Under the pieces are notes generated by a model that was not told where the DNA came from, did no database searches, and worked only from the letters and a program-made list of their open reading frames with translations. From the NCBI RefSeq assembly GCF_001639725.1, contig NZ_LTAW01000005.1, positions 248,001 through 312,000 on the forward strand: a stretch of DNA of 64,000 bases, in the 5' to 3' direction. Shown here in pieces: positions 17,181-26,384 of the stretch. Positions within the stretch are counted from its first letter, which is position 1. Every line of letters begins with the position of its first letter. This stretch comes from Marinomonas atlantica (lineage in GTDB: Bacteria > Pseudomonadota > Gammaproteobacteria > Pseudomonadales > Marinomonadaceae). The position numbers and the translations under genes are program-made.

Positions 17181-18380
17181 TTATTTCGAGGCTGAACTCT
17201 CAATCAAAGACAGAGTATCTTGTGCAATGAGTAATTCTTCATTTGTGGGAATAACCCAAATATTAGTTTTACAGTGATTTTCACTTATCAATGAGACTTC
17301 GCCACGAGGACTGATCTGGTTTGCGTGTAAATCCAAATGTATCCCCATCATGGCTAGCCTCTGACAAATCTTTGCGCGTATAACTGGGGAGTTCTCACCT
17401 ATCCCTCCCGTAAAAACGATATGATCAACAGATTCTAGATTTGTAGCGACGGAAGCCAGATGTTTAGCGGTTCTTGAGGCAAACATATTCAAAGCTAACT
17501 CGGCGCGATCATCTCCTGCCGCTTGAGCAGTCTCAATAGTACGGCAATCATTTGAAATTTCTGAAATGCCTTTTAAACCACTATCCTTATTCAAAATGTC
17601 CAATGCTTCTTTCATGGAAATTTTTTCAGCATCACTGATAAAAGCAAGTAAGCTAGGATCTAAGCTACCACTCCTAGTGCCCATCATGAGACCTTCTAAT
17701 GGCGTAATGCCCATGCTCGTATCAACTGAATGACCCGCTTTTATGGCACACACACTGGCACCATTTCCCAAGTGCGCAACCAGTGTGTTCTGTAATGCGA
17801 AATCTGAGCCAAGGGTTGCAAGTTTTTGTGCTATGTAACGATAGCTAGTGCCATGAAAACCATATTTTCGGAAATGGTGTTCTCTATATAAGCGCATTGG
17901 TATTGGGTAAAGATACTGGTCAGCTTCTAATGTTTGGTGGAATGCGGTATCAAAAACAGCGACGTGAGGAATGTCACCAAACAGTGCTTGAGCTACTTCG
18001 ATGCCTTTAACATGAGCTAAGTTGTGCAGAGGGGCAAAGCGAGCGCATTGCTCTATGCCACTTAATACCTCAGAATCAATGACCACAGAGTTACTAAAAG
18101 TTTCACCACCGTGAACCACTCTATGACCTACACCAACAATGTTTAGTGCTAAATCGGTATTAGAGTCGATCCAATGTTTTATGGCTGTAACTGCACCGCG
18201 ATGGTCATGATCATGCAGTGCTTGCACTGTTTTATTGCCAGCATACTTAAATGATATGGCACTATGCTCTGACCCTAAACGTTCGGCAATACCTTCTAAA
18301 ATAGGCGGGTTATCAGTACCGTCCATTATGGCGAATTTTAGAGAGGAACTGCCGCAATTGACGACTAATATCTGCTGCAT
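17181..18380 (-). CDS. ackA: Acetate kinase
   Basis: The 399-residue enzyme makes acetate and ATP from acetyl-phosphate. It carries the two ASKHA signatures: LVVNCGSSSLKFAI at the N-terminus and the later HVAVFDTAFHQTL, plus GNGAS and a C-terminal FTGGIGENSP stretch. Length matches the family. It begins two bases after nadC and is followed by pta after 22 bases, so acetate overflow and recovery are co-transcribed with an NAD-synthesis gene. Confidence 0.96.
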   Translation of the reverse strand: MQQILVVNCGSSSLKFAIMDGTDNPPILEGIAERLGSEHSAISFKYAGNKTVQALHDHDHRGAVTAIKHWIDSNTDLALNIVGVGHRVVHGGETFSNSVVIDSEVLSGIEQCARFAPLHNLAHVKGIEVAQALFGDIPHVAVFDTAFHQTLEADQYLYPIPMRLYREHHFRKYGFHGTSYRYIAQKLATLGSDFALQNTLVAHLGNGASVCAIKAGHSVDTSMGITPLEGLMMGTRSGSLDPSLLAFISDAEKISMKEALDILNKDSGLKGISEISNDCRTIETAQAAGDDRAELALNMFASRTAKHLASVATNLESVDHIVFTGGIGENSPVIRAKICQRLAMMGIHLDLHANQISPRGEVSLISENHCKTNIWVIPTNEELLIAQDTLSLIESSASK

Positions 18381-18382
18381 AT

Positions 18383-19237
18383 TTATATGTTTTCCTCAAT
18401 AACTCGAAGGGATAAATCAATCGCCTGAATATGCTTCGTTAGCGCGCCTACAGAAATAAAGTCGACACCAGTGAGAGACACATCTTTGATATGTTGATCT
18501 GTCATGTTACCAGATGCTTCAAATTTCACTTTAGGTGAGAAAGTGTCTACGGCTGTTTTCATGTCCGATAAAGAAAAATTATCTAGCATTATGATGTTAG
18601 CACCTGCGGCTACAGCCTGTTCAACTTCCTGAAGATTCTCAGTTTCAACTTCTATCGGTTTGCCAGGTGCAACTTGCTTCGCTTTTTCAACTGCTGCCGT
18701 AATTGAGCCTGCAGCCATGATATGGTTTTCTTTAATCAAGAAAGCATCATATAAGCCAACACGATGATTAGATGCGCCCCCTACGGCAATGGCGTATTTT
18801 TGAGCCAAACGAAAACTAGGGATCGTTTTGCGGGTATCTAAGATCGTTAACGACTGATTTTCTACTAACCGTGCGTATTGACGTGAAATAGTAGCGGTGT
18901 AAGACAGCATTTGGATGTAGTTAAGCGCTGTACGCTCCCCAGTTAAAATGCTGCGCGCATTCCCTTTTAGCTTAAGAAATGCTTGGTTTGCTTCAAGATC
19001 AGCGCCTTCTTTAGCCAGCCACTGAACTTCAACACTTGGATCAAGCTGTTCAAACACTTCATTGGCCCAAGCCTGACCACAAAGCACGGCGGGTTCGCGC
19101 GTCAGTACTTGCGCGACTAAAGTATTTGATTCAGGAATGAGTTGTGCAGTGATATCGCCAGAACCAATATCTTCTTTTAAAGCGATTTCTACATGTTGTT
19201 GAATGTGTTTTTTAAGTTGCTCAGAAAGGAGGGTCAT
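18383..19237 (-). CDS. nadC: Quinolinate phosphoribosyltransferase (decarboxylating)
   Basis: The 284-residue enzyme converts quinolinate and PRPP to nicotinate mononucleotide in de novo NAD synthesis. Family motifs include EDIGSGDITAQLI, LDTRKTIPSFRLAQKYAI, GGASNHRVGLYDAFLIKENH and a C-terminal SVGALTKH. Shine-Dalgarno AGGAGG-like bases lie just upstream of the ATG. In most relatives nadC stands near ampD or pilus genes; here it leads ackA and pta. Confidence 0.95.
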   Translation of the reverse strand: MTLLSEQLKKHIQQHVEIALKEDIGSGDITAQLIPESNTLVAQVLTREPAVLCGQAWANEVFEQLDPSVEVQWLAKEGADLEANQAFLKLKGNARSILTGERTALNYIQMLSYTATISRQYARLVENQSLTILDTRKTIPSFRLAQKYAIAVGGASNHRVGLYDAFLIKENHIMAAGSITAAVEKAKQVAPGKPIEVETENLQEVEQAVAAGANIIMLDNFSLSDMKTAVDTFSPKVKFEASGNMTDQHIKDVSLTGVDFISVGALTKHIQAIDLSLRVIEENI

Positions 19238-20007
19238 TTAAATGTCCAGTTAATGCGCTTGAAATTTTGTTGTAATTGTAACGAGTATCAAGACTTTAGT
19301 CAGTTTAGAAATAGGTTTTGTAACATTTGTTAAAAAATGAGGTGATATCAATCATAATAAATATTAGTTATGGTTGGTATTTGCATCGTAAATAGGCCAT
19401 GAATACCTACTGTAGTATCTATAAAAGTGCTCTTTTTGTACGAAAAACAATCACTTTGAACGCTTGTTTAACGTGCTTAAGACAGTATCTTTACATCAGT
19501 ATCTATTCCTTAGTGGCATTAGATGGTAATCTTAGGTCCGATTTTTGTACCAACTCACGGGAATAACGGCCACTGCGACGCACGCTTACGCATGTAGATC
19601 GGGCAACGGAAGCAGGTAACTTCAGTATTCATCAGCTTTGCTGAAGCTGTTAAAGTGGTATCAGTTAACGCCAAGTTTAATCTTCTGTAATACGCAACAG
19701 TGTGCAGAAATTGATCAGGGCAAAAAGTTTGTTAATCAAACTTAAAATACGGAAATAGGCTAACTCAAGATGATGAGTGGTCGATATGATAACGAAGAGC
19801 ATCTAACTAGAATAACAAAGCTTGTTCGCGATCAAGCTTAAGTTTAATAAGCAACAAAGATTAGGTTACTTTATAAACTTTAAGTATCGGCTGGGCTCGC
19901 GCAGTATGCGAGCTCGAAATGTCTGTTTAAACTACTCTTAGGCTACTAAACAACCAAATGTGCCTAGGGGTTTGAGATCTGTTCTTATAGCGGGGGTTAT
20001 AAACACT
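19238..20007. other. 770-bp non-coding leader region upstream of aceE
   Basis: This gap lies between divergent nadC and aceE and has no convincing gene. It is AT-rich apart from a GC-rich patch at about 19557-19620. Three simple stem-loops were seen in the second half: 19633-19649 (CAGCTT/AAGCTG), 19818-19839 (AAGCTTG/CAAGCTT) and 19895-19913 (GCTCGC/GCGAGC). None has a T-run, so they are not obvious terminators. A long regulated aceE leader or an unannotated small RNA is possible. No clear PdhR-type operator (GGT-N3-ACC) was found. Confidence 0.5.
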
Positions 20008-22674
20008 ATGACGGAGCAGCATATCCTCGAAGATATCGATCCTACTGAAACAAAAGAGTGGGTCGATGCGCTCGAGTCTGTCCTTCGAGAAGAAGGTCCT
20101 GAACGTGCCCAGTATATTCTGGATCGCCTAAGTAAAGAAGCTGTTAAATCAGGCACTCCAATGCCTGCTTCAATTACTACGCCATACCGTAATACTATTG
20201 CGCCACAAAACGAGAAACCTCTACCAGGTGACTTGTTCATGGAACGTCGCATTCGTTCTATTATTCGCTGGAACGCATTGGCGATGGTAATGAAAGCTAA
20301 CCGAGTAGATTCTACTTTGGGCGGCCACATTACGAGTTTCTCATCTGCAGCTACTTTGTACGATATCGCGTTCAACCACTTCTTCCGTGGTTCAAGCGAA
20401 ACCCAAGAAGCCGACATGGTGTTCTTCCAAGGTCATATCTCTCCAGGTATTTACGCACGTTCTTTTATTGAAGGTCGTTTAACTGAAGAGCAAATGGACA
20501 ACTTCCGTCGTGAAGTGGATGGCAACGGCCTGTCTTCGTACCCACACCCATGGTTGATGCCTGAATACTGGCAGTTCCCTACGGTATCAATGGGGCTTGG
20601 GCCACTACAGGCGATTTACCAAGCTCACGTTATGAAGTATCAAAACAGCCGTGAACTTGTCAATCAAGGTGACAGAAAAGTATGGGCATTCTTAGGTGAT
20701 GGCGAGTGTGATGAACCAGAATCACTAGGCGCTATCGCTTTAGCTGGTCGCGAAAAACTTGATAACTTGATCTTCGTAATCAACTGTAACCTTCAGCGTC
20801 TTGATGGCCCTGTTCGTGGTAACAGTAAAATCGTTCAAGAGCTTGAAGGCGTTTTCCGTGGTGCTGGTTGGAACGTAGTTAAATGTCTATGGGGTCGTCA
20901 TTGGGACCCGCTATTTGAAAAAGATGACAAAGGTCTTCTTCAAAAACGTATGGACGAAGTATGTGACGGCGAATTGCAGAATTATAAAGCAAATGGCGGT
21001 GCGTACACGCGTGAACACTTCTTTGGTAAATATCCAGAGCTGTTAGAAATGGTTAAAGATTTGTCTGACGATGACATTATGAATCTTAACCGTGGTGGTC
21101 ACGATCCATATAAAGTCTATGCAGCATATGCAGAGGCAACCTCTACTAAAGGTAAGCCGACGGTTATCCTTGCCCAGACCGTTAAAGGTTACGGCATGTT
21201 CAAAGCTGCAGAAGCGCAGAATACTGCTCACCAAACTAAGAAGCTGGATGAAGAGTCTCTTGCTCAATTCCGTGATAAGTTTGGTATCCCGATCAGTGAT
21301 GATGAATTAAAAGATCTGCCTTATTATCGTCCTGCTGAAGATAGCCCAGAAATGAAGTACTTGCGCGCTCGTCGTCAGGAGCTTCATGGTGACTTCCCAG
21401 TTCGTCGTAAGGATTGTGAAGCACTTGATGTGCCATCACTTGAAGACTTTAAAGCTCAGTTGAAAGGCACGAATGGTCGCGAAATTTCTTCGACTATGGC
21501 GTTTGTTCGTTGTTTGAACAACATGGTTAAACACAAAGGCATTGGCAAGCGTGTTGTACCGATTGTTGCAGACGAAGCGCGTACCTTTGGTATGGAAGGC
21601 ATGTTCCGCCAGCTAGGCATATACTCAGCTGCAGGTCAGCGCTACACACCGCATGATCATCAGCAAGTAATGTTCTACAAAGAGTCTGAAAAAGGTCAGA
21701 TTCTTCAAGAAGGTATCAACGAAGCAGGTGCTATGTCTGCTTGGTTAGCATTGGCTACTTCATACAGTAACAGTAACTATCCAATGATCCCTGTCTACAT
21801 CTACTACTCAATGTTTGGTTTCCAACGTATTGGTGACTTAGCTTGGGCAGCAGGTGACTCACAGGCTCGTGGCTTCCTACTGGGTGCTACAGCTGGGCGA
21901 ACAACGCTTAACGGCGAAGGTCTACAGCATGAAGATGGTCACTCGCATATCCTTGCGGGTACGATTCCTAACTGTATTTCTTATGACCCTACATATTCAT
22001 ACGAAGTTGCTGTTATCGTACAAGACGGCTTACGTCGCATGTATGAAGAGCGTGAAAGTGTTTTCTATTACCTAACAGTAATGAATGAAAACTACGAACA
22101 CCCTGATATGCCTGAAGGTGTCGAAGAAGGCATTCTGAAGGGTATGTACAAGCTTAAATCTGTTGAGAAAAAAGGCAACAAAGAAACTGTTCAGCTTCTA
22201 GGTGCTGGTGTCATTCTGCGAGAAGTAGAAGCAGCCGCTGAAATCTTAAGTGAAGAGTTTGGTGTTAATTCTGATGTATGGAGTGTGACATCTTTCAATG
22301 AATTGCGTCGTGAAGGTTTAGACGCGACACGTTGGTCTATGCTTCACCCGACAGAAGACGCACGCCTTTCTTACGTTGAGCAGTGTTTAGGTGGCAAGGG
22401 TCCAGTAATTGCGTCAACTGACCACATTAAACTTTATGCAGATCAAATTCGTCCATTTGTAAACGGTACTTATAATGTTCTTGGTACTGATGGCTTTGGT
22501 CGAAGCGACACCCGTGCAAAACTTCGTCACTTCTTCGAAGTGAACCGTTACTGGGTAGTGGTTTCTGCGTTGAGTGCTTTAGCGAAAGACGGCAAAGTAA
22601 AAGCTGAAATCGTGGCTGAAGCAATCAGCAAATTTGACTTGGATCCTAACAAGCCAAACCCAGTTACCTGCTAA
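20008..22674 (+). CDS. aceE: Pyruvate dehydrogenase E1 component, homodimeric type
   Basis: The 888-residue thiamine-diphosphate enzyme decarboxylates pyruvate and acetylates the E2 lipoyl groups. Length equals E. coli AceE (887). The ThDP/Mg motif begins GDGECDEPESLGA at residue 230 and ends with the Asn in FVINCN; WSVTSFNELRREG and other AceE blocks are present. The ATG at 20008 (MTEQHILED) is preferred to an upstream in-frame ATG at 19960; a GGGGGT Shine-Dalgarno precedes it. aceF follows after 85 bases containing a hairpin. Confidence 0.97.
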   Translation: MTEQHILEDIDPTETKEWVDALESVLREEGPERAQYILDRLSKEAVKSGTPMPASITTPYRNTIAPQNEKPLPGDLFMERRIRSIIRWNALAMVMKANRVDSTLGGHITSFSSAATLYDIAFNHFFRGSSETQEADMVFFQGHISPGIYARSFIEGRLTEEQMDNFRREVDGNGLSSYPHPWLMPEYWQFPTVSMGLGPLQAIYQAHVMKYQNSRELVNQGDRKVWAFLGDGECDEPESLGAIALAGREKLDNLIFVINCNLQRLDGPVRGNSKIVQELEGVFRGAGWNVVKCLWGRHWDPLFEKDDKGLLQKRMDEVCDGELQNYKANGGAYTREHFFGKYPELLEMVKDLSDDDIMNLNRGGHDPYKVYAAYAEATSTKGKPTVILAQTVKGYGMFKAAEAQNTAHQTKKLDEESLAQFRDKFGIPISDDELKDLPYYRPAEDSPEMKYLRARRQELHGDFPVRRKDCEALDVPSLEDFKAQLKGTNGREISSTMAFVRCLNNMVKHKGIGKRVVPIVADEARTFGMEGMFRQLGIYSAAGQRYTPHDHQQVMFYKESEKGQILQEGINEAGAMSAWLALATSYSNSNYPMIPVYIYYSMFGFQRIGDLAWAAGDSQARGFLLGATAGRTTLNGEGLQHEDGHSHILAGTIPNCISYDPTYSYEVAVIVQDGLRRMYEERESVFYYLTVMNENYEHPDMPEGVEEGILKGMYKLKSVEKKGNKETVQLLGAGVILREVEAAAEILSEEFGVNSDVWSVTSFNELRREGLDATRWSMLHPTEDARLSYVEQCLGGKGPVIASTDHIKLYADQIRPFVNGTYNVLGTDGFGRSDTRAKLRHFFEVNRYWVVVSALSALAKDGKVKAEIVAEAISKFDLDPNKPNPVTC

Positions 22675-22691
22675 TTAGCGGATTAATCGGG

Positions 22692-22718
22692 ACTGAGTCG
22701 ATCTAAGATCGGCTCAGT
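22692..22718 (+). other. aceE-aceF intercistronic hairpin
   Basis: A 12-base stem (ACTGAGTCGATC / GATCGGCTCAGT, one G-T pair) with a TAA loop lies between the aceE stop and the aceF start. It lacks a T-run, so it probably stabilises or modulates the polycistronic mRNA rather than ending it. Confidence 0.6.
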
Positions 22719-22759
22719 GAGTTAAAGTTTGATGCGTCTATACGACAAAGGAGATTTCC

Positions 22760-24751
22760 GTGAGTACTGAAATTATTCGAGTACCGGATATTGGTGGCGC
22801 GACTGACGTCGATGTAATCGAAGTTAGCGTGCAAGTTGGCGACATTATTGAAGTTGACCAATCAATTATTGTTTTAGAGACAGACAAAGCGTCTATGGAC
22901 GTCCCGTCTCCAATGGCAGGTAAAGTAACAGCGATCTCTGTCAAAGAGGGTGATACTGTTTCTGAAGGCAGTGACGTCTTGACACTTGAGGTTGAAGGCA
23001 GTGAATCAACGTCTGAAGACACTAAAGAAGCGTCATCTGAGCCTGCTGAAGAAGCACCAGCACAAGAAAAGCAACCAGCCCAGAAGTCTGCTGCAACAGA
23101 AACGTCTGAGCAAACTGTTTCAGTCCCAGATATTGGTGGTGCAACAGGTGTGGATGTTATCGAAGTTTGTGTTGCTGAGGGTGACGAAGTTCAAGAGGGT
23201 GATTCCATCATTGTTCTTGAAACTGATAAAGCCTCTATGGATATTCCTGCACCTACGACGGGCAAAGTTTCTAAACTACTAATCAAGGAAGGCGATACCG
23301 TTTCTGAAGGCGACGAAATACTTGTGCTAATGGCAGAAGGTGAAGTGGACGCTGAGCCAGAAGCTGAAGTACAAGATAACGCTTCAAACGCTGACGCAGA
23401 AACAGAGTCTGAGTCACAAGAATCAGATGATGAACCTGCCCAATCAGGTGGTGTTGAGTCTGTCAATGTTCCAGACATTGGTGGTGCAACAGACGTTGAT
23501 GTGATTGAAGTAAGCGTCGCAGTTGGCGATAAAGTTGAAGAGGGTGATTCAATCATCGTTCTTGAGACAGATAAAGCGTCAATGGATATTCCGGCTCCTA
23601 AATCAGGTACGGTTAAATCTGTATCGATTAAAGAGGGAGACAAAGTATCTGAAGGTGCCTTGATTCTTGAGTTGGAAGTGGTAGGTGCTTCAGCGCCAGC
23701 TAAGAAAGCTTCAGCGCCGAAACAGTCTTCTGCTAAGCAAGAATCTTCTAAATCAGAGGCTTCAGCACCTAAGCAAGCCGCTGCCAAAGAGTCAGCATCA
23801 GCCGATCAAGGTGCAGTGTTGTCTTCACCAAGCAAAAAAGTACACGCTGGACCTGCAGTACGCTTGCTCGCTCGAGAGTTAGGTGTCGACCTATCGTTAG
23901 TTCGTGCAACTGGCCCTCGCGGTCGTATCACGAAAGAAGATTTGCATGCTTATGTAAAAGCAGCGGTTCAAAAAGCGTCTTCTACACCTGTTGCATCAGC
24001 AACATCTGATGGTGCTGGTATTCCACGCGTACCTGAAATTGATTTTGGTCAATTCGGTGAAGTTGAAGTGGTGAAACTGAGTAAGATTCAAAAGCTTACG
24101 TCATTCAATATGACTCGCTCTTGGCTGAATGTTCCTCATGTAACTCAGTTCGATAAAGCGGATATTACAGATCTAGAAGAATTCCGTAAGAGCTTGAAAC
24201 CTGAAATGGAGAAACAAGGTGTTAAATTGACGCCACTTCCATTTATGATCAAAGCTGTTGCGCAAGCGTTAGTTAAGAACCCTGCATTCAATGTATCTCT
24301 TCATGCAGACGGCGAAAGTGTCGTGCAGAAGAAATATGTGCACATTGGTATTGCAGTGGATTCTCCTGTGGGTCTTGTTGTTCCAGTATTGCGTGATGTT
24401 GACAAGAAGTCTGTTGTTCAAATTGCTGCAGAAGCTGGTGAGTTGATCAAGAAAGCGCTTGGAAAACAATTGAAACCTGCTGATATGCAAGGCGGCTGTT
24501 TCACTATTTCTAGCCTTGGAGCTATGGGTGGCACAGGCTTCACACCAATTGTTAACACGCCTGAAGTGGGTATTCTTGGTGTATCTAAAGCTGATGTAGA
24601 GCCTCGTTGGAACGGTAAAGAGTTTGAGCCACGTACAATGCTTCCATTGTGCTTGTCTTACGACCACCGTGCTGTTAACGGAGCGGATGCGGGTCGATTT
24701 ATGACGTATCTAAATGCTTTGCTAAGCGATGTGCGTCGTTTAACGCTATAG
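22760..24751 (+). CDS. aceF: Pyruvate dehydrogenase E2 (dihydrolipoyl acetyltransferase), three lipoyl domains
   Basis: The 663-residue core of the pyruvate dehydrogenase complex has three N-terminal lipoyl domains with lysines K43, K157 and K272 in ETDKASMD, separated by acidic/Ala-Ser-rich linkers. They are followed by a peripheral-subunit-binding domain (about residues 355-395, GPAVRLLARELGVDL) and the catalytic acetyltransferase domain with H636 in DHRAVNGADAG. The Asn where enterics have Asp (DHRxxDG) is the Pseudomonas/Azotobacter variant. GTG start with AAGGAG upstream. No lpd (E3) gene follows before the terminator. Confidence 0.97.
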   Translation: MSTEIIRVPDIGGATDVDVIEVSVQVGDIIEVDQSIIVLETDKASMDVPSPMAGKVTAISVKEGDTVSEGSDVLTLEVEGSESTSEDTKEASSEPAEEAPAQEKQPAQKSAATETSEQTVSVPDIGGATGVDVIEVCVAEGDEVQEGDSIIVLETDKASMDIPAPTTGKVSKLLIKEGDTVSEGDEILVLMAEGEVDAEPEAEVQDNASNADAETESESQESDDEPAQSGGVESVNVPDIGGATDVDVIEVSVAVGDKVEEGDSIIVLETDKASMDIPAPKSGTVKSVSIKEGDKVSEGALILELEVVGASAPAKKASAPKQSSAKQESSKSEASAPKQAAAKESASADQGAVLSSPSKKVHAGPAVRLLARELGVDLSLVRATGPRGRITKEDLHAYVKAAVQKASSTPVASATSDGAGIPRVPEIDFGQFGEVEVVKLSKIQKLTSFNMTRSWLNVPHVTQFDKADITDLEEFRKSLKPEMEKQGVKLTPLPFMIKAVAQALVKNPAFNVSLHADGESVVQKKYVHIGIAVDSPVGLVVPVLRDVDKKSVVQIAAEAGELIKKALGKQLKPADMQGGCFTISSLGAMGGTGFTPIVNTPEVGILGVSKADVEPRWNGKEFEPRTMLPLCLSYDHRAVNGADAGRFMTYLNALLSDVRRLTL

Positions 24752-24776
24752 TCATAAAGCGATTAAATGATGTCCA

Positions 24777-24802
24777 AAAGGCAGCCTAAGGCTGCCTTTT
24801 TT
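24777..24802. terminator. aceF terminator
   Basis: An AAAAGGCAGCC / GGCTGCCTTTT stem with a TAA loop is followed by a T-run. It lies between the convergent aceF and patatin genes and can work from both sides. Confidence 0.9.
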
Positions 24803-24806
24803 GTGT

Positions 24807-25949
24807 CTAATCACTGAAGAAATCTAGAATCTTATCTTGTTGCCACATCGCATCTTTGTAGCCTAAATCTATCAAAGCAGAGCAATACTCTGGTGTAAAA
24901 AGAAGGTAGCTAGCAGCTGATGATGCGTTGCCAGTTTGGTTGCCACTTGCGGTTCTGAGTAGTTTTTGGATGTGTCTGGGTAAAGAGTCCAAATGTTCAT
25001 TTGCTATCACGTTGAGACCTTTTGATGGCGAGATTACCAGTGTTTTACGCAAGGGTAAATCGGCTGGACGCTTATCTTCAGGTACCAGAGAGAGCAGTCG
25101 ATTAAGGGTTTCTATGTGAGTTATATCGTCATCGACGGTATCCAAAAAAGCACTGTTAAAGAGTTGGCCGAGCACTTGTACGATTGAGGGCTGCAAACTA
25201 TTTTGATTATCTTTTAAGTAATTCCAGTCTTTTGCTTGTCTATTGTCGCTAACCCCAATGATAAACAGTTTCTCCGCTCCTAAGCGTATCGCAGGTTGAA
25301 TGATTGAGCCAAGTCGGACGGCTCCATCGCCATAATAATGATCACCCACTTTCTGTGATGGAAATATGCCAGGAATTGCGCTTGAGGCGAGTAAATGCTC
25401 GATAGAGATAGCTTGTTTTACACCGGTCTTACGCGCGCTCTGCCAATCTCCAATGTTCGTATTGGATGACTGATAAAAAGTTGTAGAGTTACCGTTCGAG
25501 TAGTTAATAGCCGTTATCGCAAGCGTTTCTAGTAAGCGTTGATTTAACGCGATCGATACGTCGTCTAAGTTTAAATGTTTGCGCAGTAGTGCTTCCAGCG
25601 GTCTATTCACCATCAGAGAGAGTTGGCTGCCGTTTCTTTGGTTTAGAAAAATATTGGCAATGCTGCGAGTTATTGAAGAAGCAATCGGCCAGCGGCTTAC
25701 TTGATAAACTTGTTCGGTGGTTAAATTGCGCCAAATATAGGAAAGTTGTCGAACACCATGTTTAAAATTGTTGGCTCTTGTCGCTAGTAAAGCTGCATTT
25801 AGGGCACCGGCAGAGGTACCACATAAGATTTGAAAAGGCAGAGTCTGATGATGGGGAGCTATTTTTGCTACGCCTTGTAAAACACCAATCTGATATGCAC
25901 CACGGGCACCACCGCCAGATAACAATAATGCAGATTTGCTTAACGTCAT
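24807..25949 (-). CDS. Patatin-like phospholipase family protein
   Basis: The roughly 380-residue serine lipase/acyl hydrolase-type protein has an oxyanion loop GGGARGAYQIGVLQG (residues about 11-25), nucleophile motif GTSAG (about residue 44) and the Asp of the catalytic dyad in the DGAVRLGSIIQPAIRLGA segment. The start at 25949 is preferred because AAGGA sits about eight bases before it. There is no obvious signal peptide, so it is probably cytoplasmic or peripheral. Substrate is not known. Confidence 0.88.
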   Translation of the reverse strand: MTLSKSALLLSGGGARGAYQIGVLQGVAKIAPHHQTLPFQILCGTSAGALNAALLATRANNFKHGVRQLSYIWRNLTTEQVYQVSRWPIASSITRSIANIFLNQRNGSQLSLMVNRPLEALLRKHLNLDDVSIALNQRLLETLAITAINYSNGNSTTFYQSSNTNIGDWQSARKTGVKQAISIEHLLASSAIPGIFPSQKVGDHYYGDGAVRLGSIIQPAIRLGAEKLFIIGVSDNRQAKDWNYLKDNQNSLQPSIVQVLGQLFNSAFLDTVDDDITHIETLNRLLSLVPEDKRPADLPLRKTLVISPSKGLNVIANEHLDSLPRHIQKLLRTASGNQTGNASSAASYLLFTPEYCSALIDLGYKDAMWQQDKILDFFSD

Positions 25950-26384
25950 GTACTTGTTCCTTATACAGCTTAGGCACACTTTAAGTATAGTCTAAAATTT
26001 CATGTACTAAGGGAGGGCAAGTGATACAACTAAAATTTCGTGATGACACCAAAAAGTGCAAGAAAACGACTTTAGTGGTCATATTTGGTGCATCAAGGAC
26101 GATTTTAAATAATGAATAATTTGTATTGCCTTTTTTTAGGAAAATCATGGCCTTACTTTCTGTTATAAATTGTGTGAATGGATGGGCTTCTTTCTGATAA
26201 TAGAGCTTTATCTAGAGTTTAGTTCTGTTGAGATAGTGTTACTTGGTGAATGTGTTTTATTCTGATAATAGTGCTTAAATCGGTAGGTTTACCTATTCGG
26301 GGTTGTGGTATGCGTTTTGCTCTTACAAATGATAGCTCCACTTAAGAGAGCGGAAACAATTATAAAACCATAGAAGGGTGAACT
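25950..26384. other. 435-bp intergenic region before the chemoreceptor gene
   Basis: No gene was recognised here. It holds a near-perfect direct repeat, TTCTGATAATAGAGCTTTA at 26192-26210 and TTCTGATAATAGTGCTTA at 26260-26277, spaced 68 bases. A short inverted element (TAGG-TTTA-CCTA) follows at about 26284-26295. These could be regulator sites for the chemoreceptor/EAL operon or for the divergent patatin gene. No confident sigma-28 promoter was identified. Confidence 0.5.

Noticed and set aside
19938-20417. Minus-strand open frame opposite the aceE start
   Set aside because: It overlaps AceE coding sequence and has no family signature; it is a frame shadow.
23191-23787. Long minus-strand open frame in aceF
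   Set aside because: It arises from the repetitive lipoyl-linker codons of the real gene and has low-complexity Ser/Thr composition.
22760-24751. Triple repeated segments in aceF as a tandem repeat or recombination artefact
   Set aside because: The repeats are the three lipoyl domains normal for this E2 type, separated by expected linkers.
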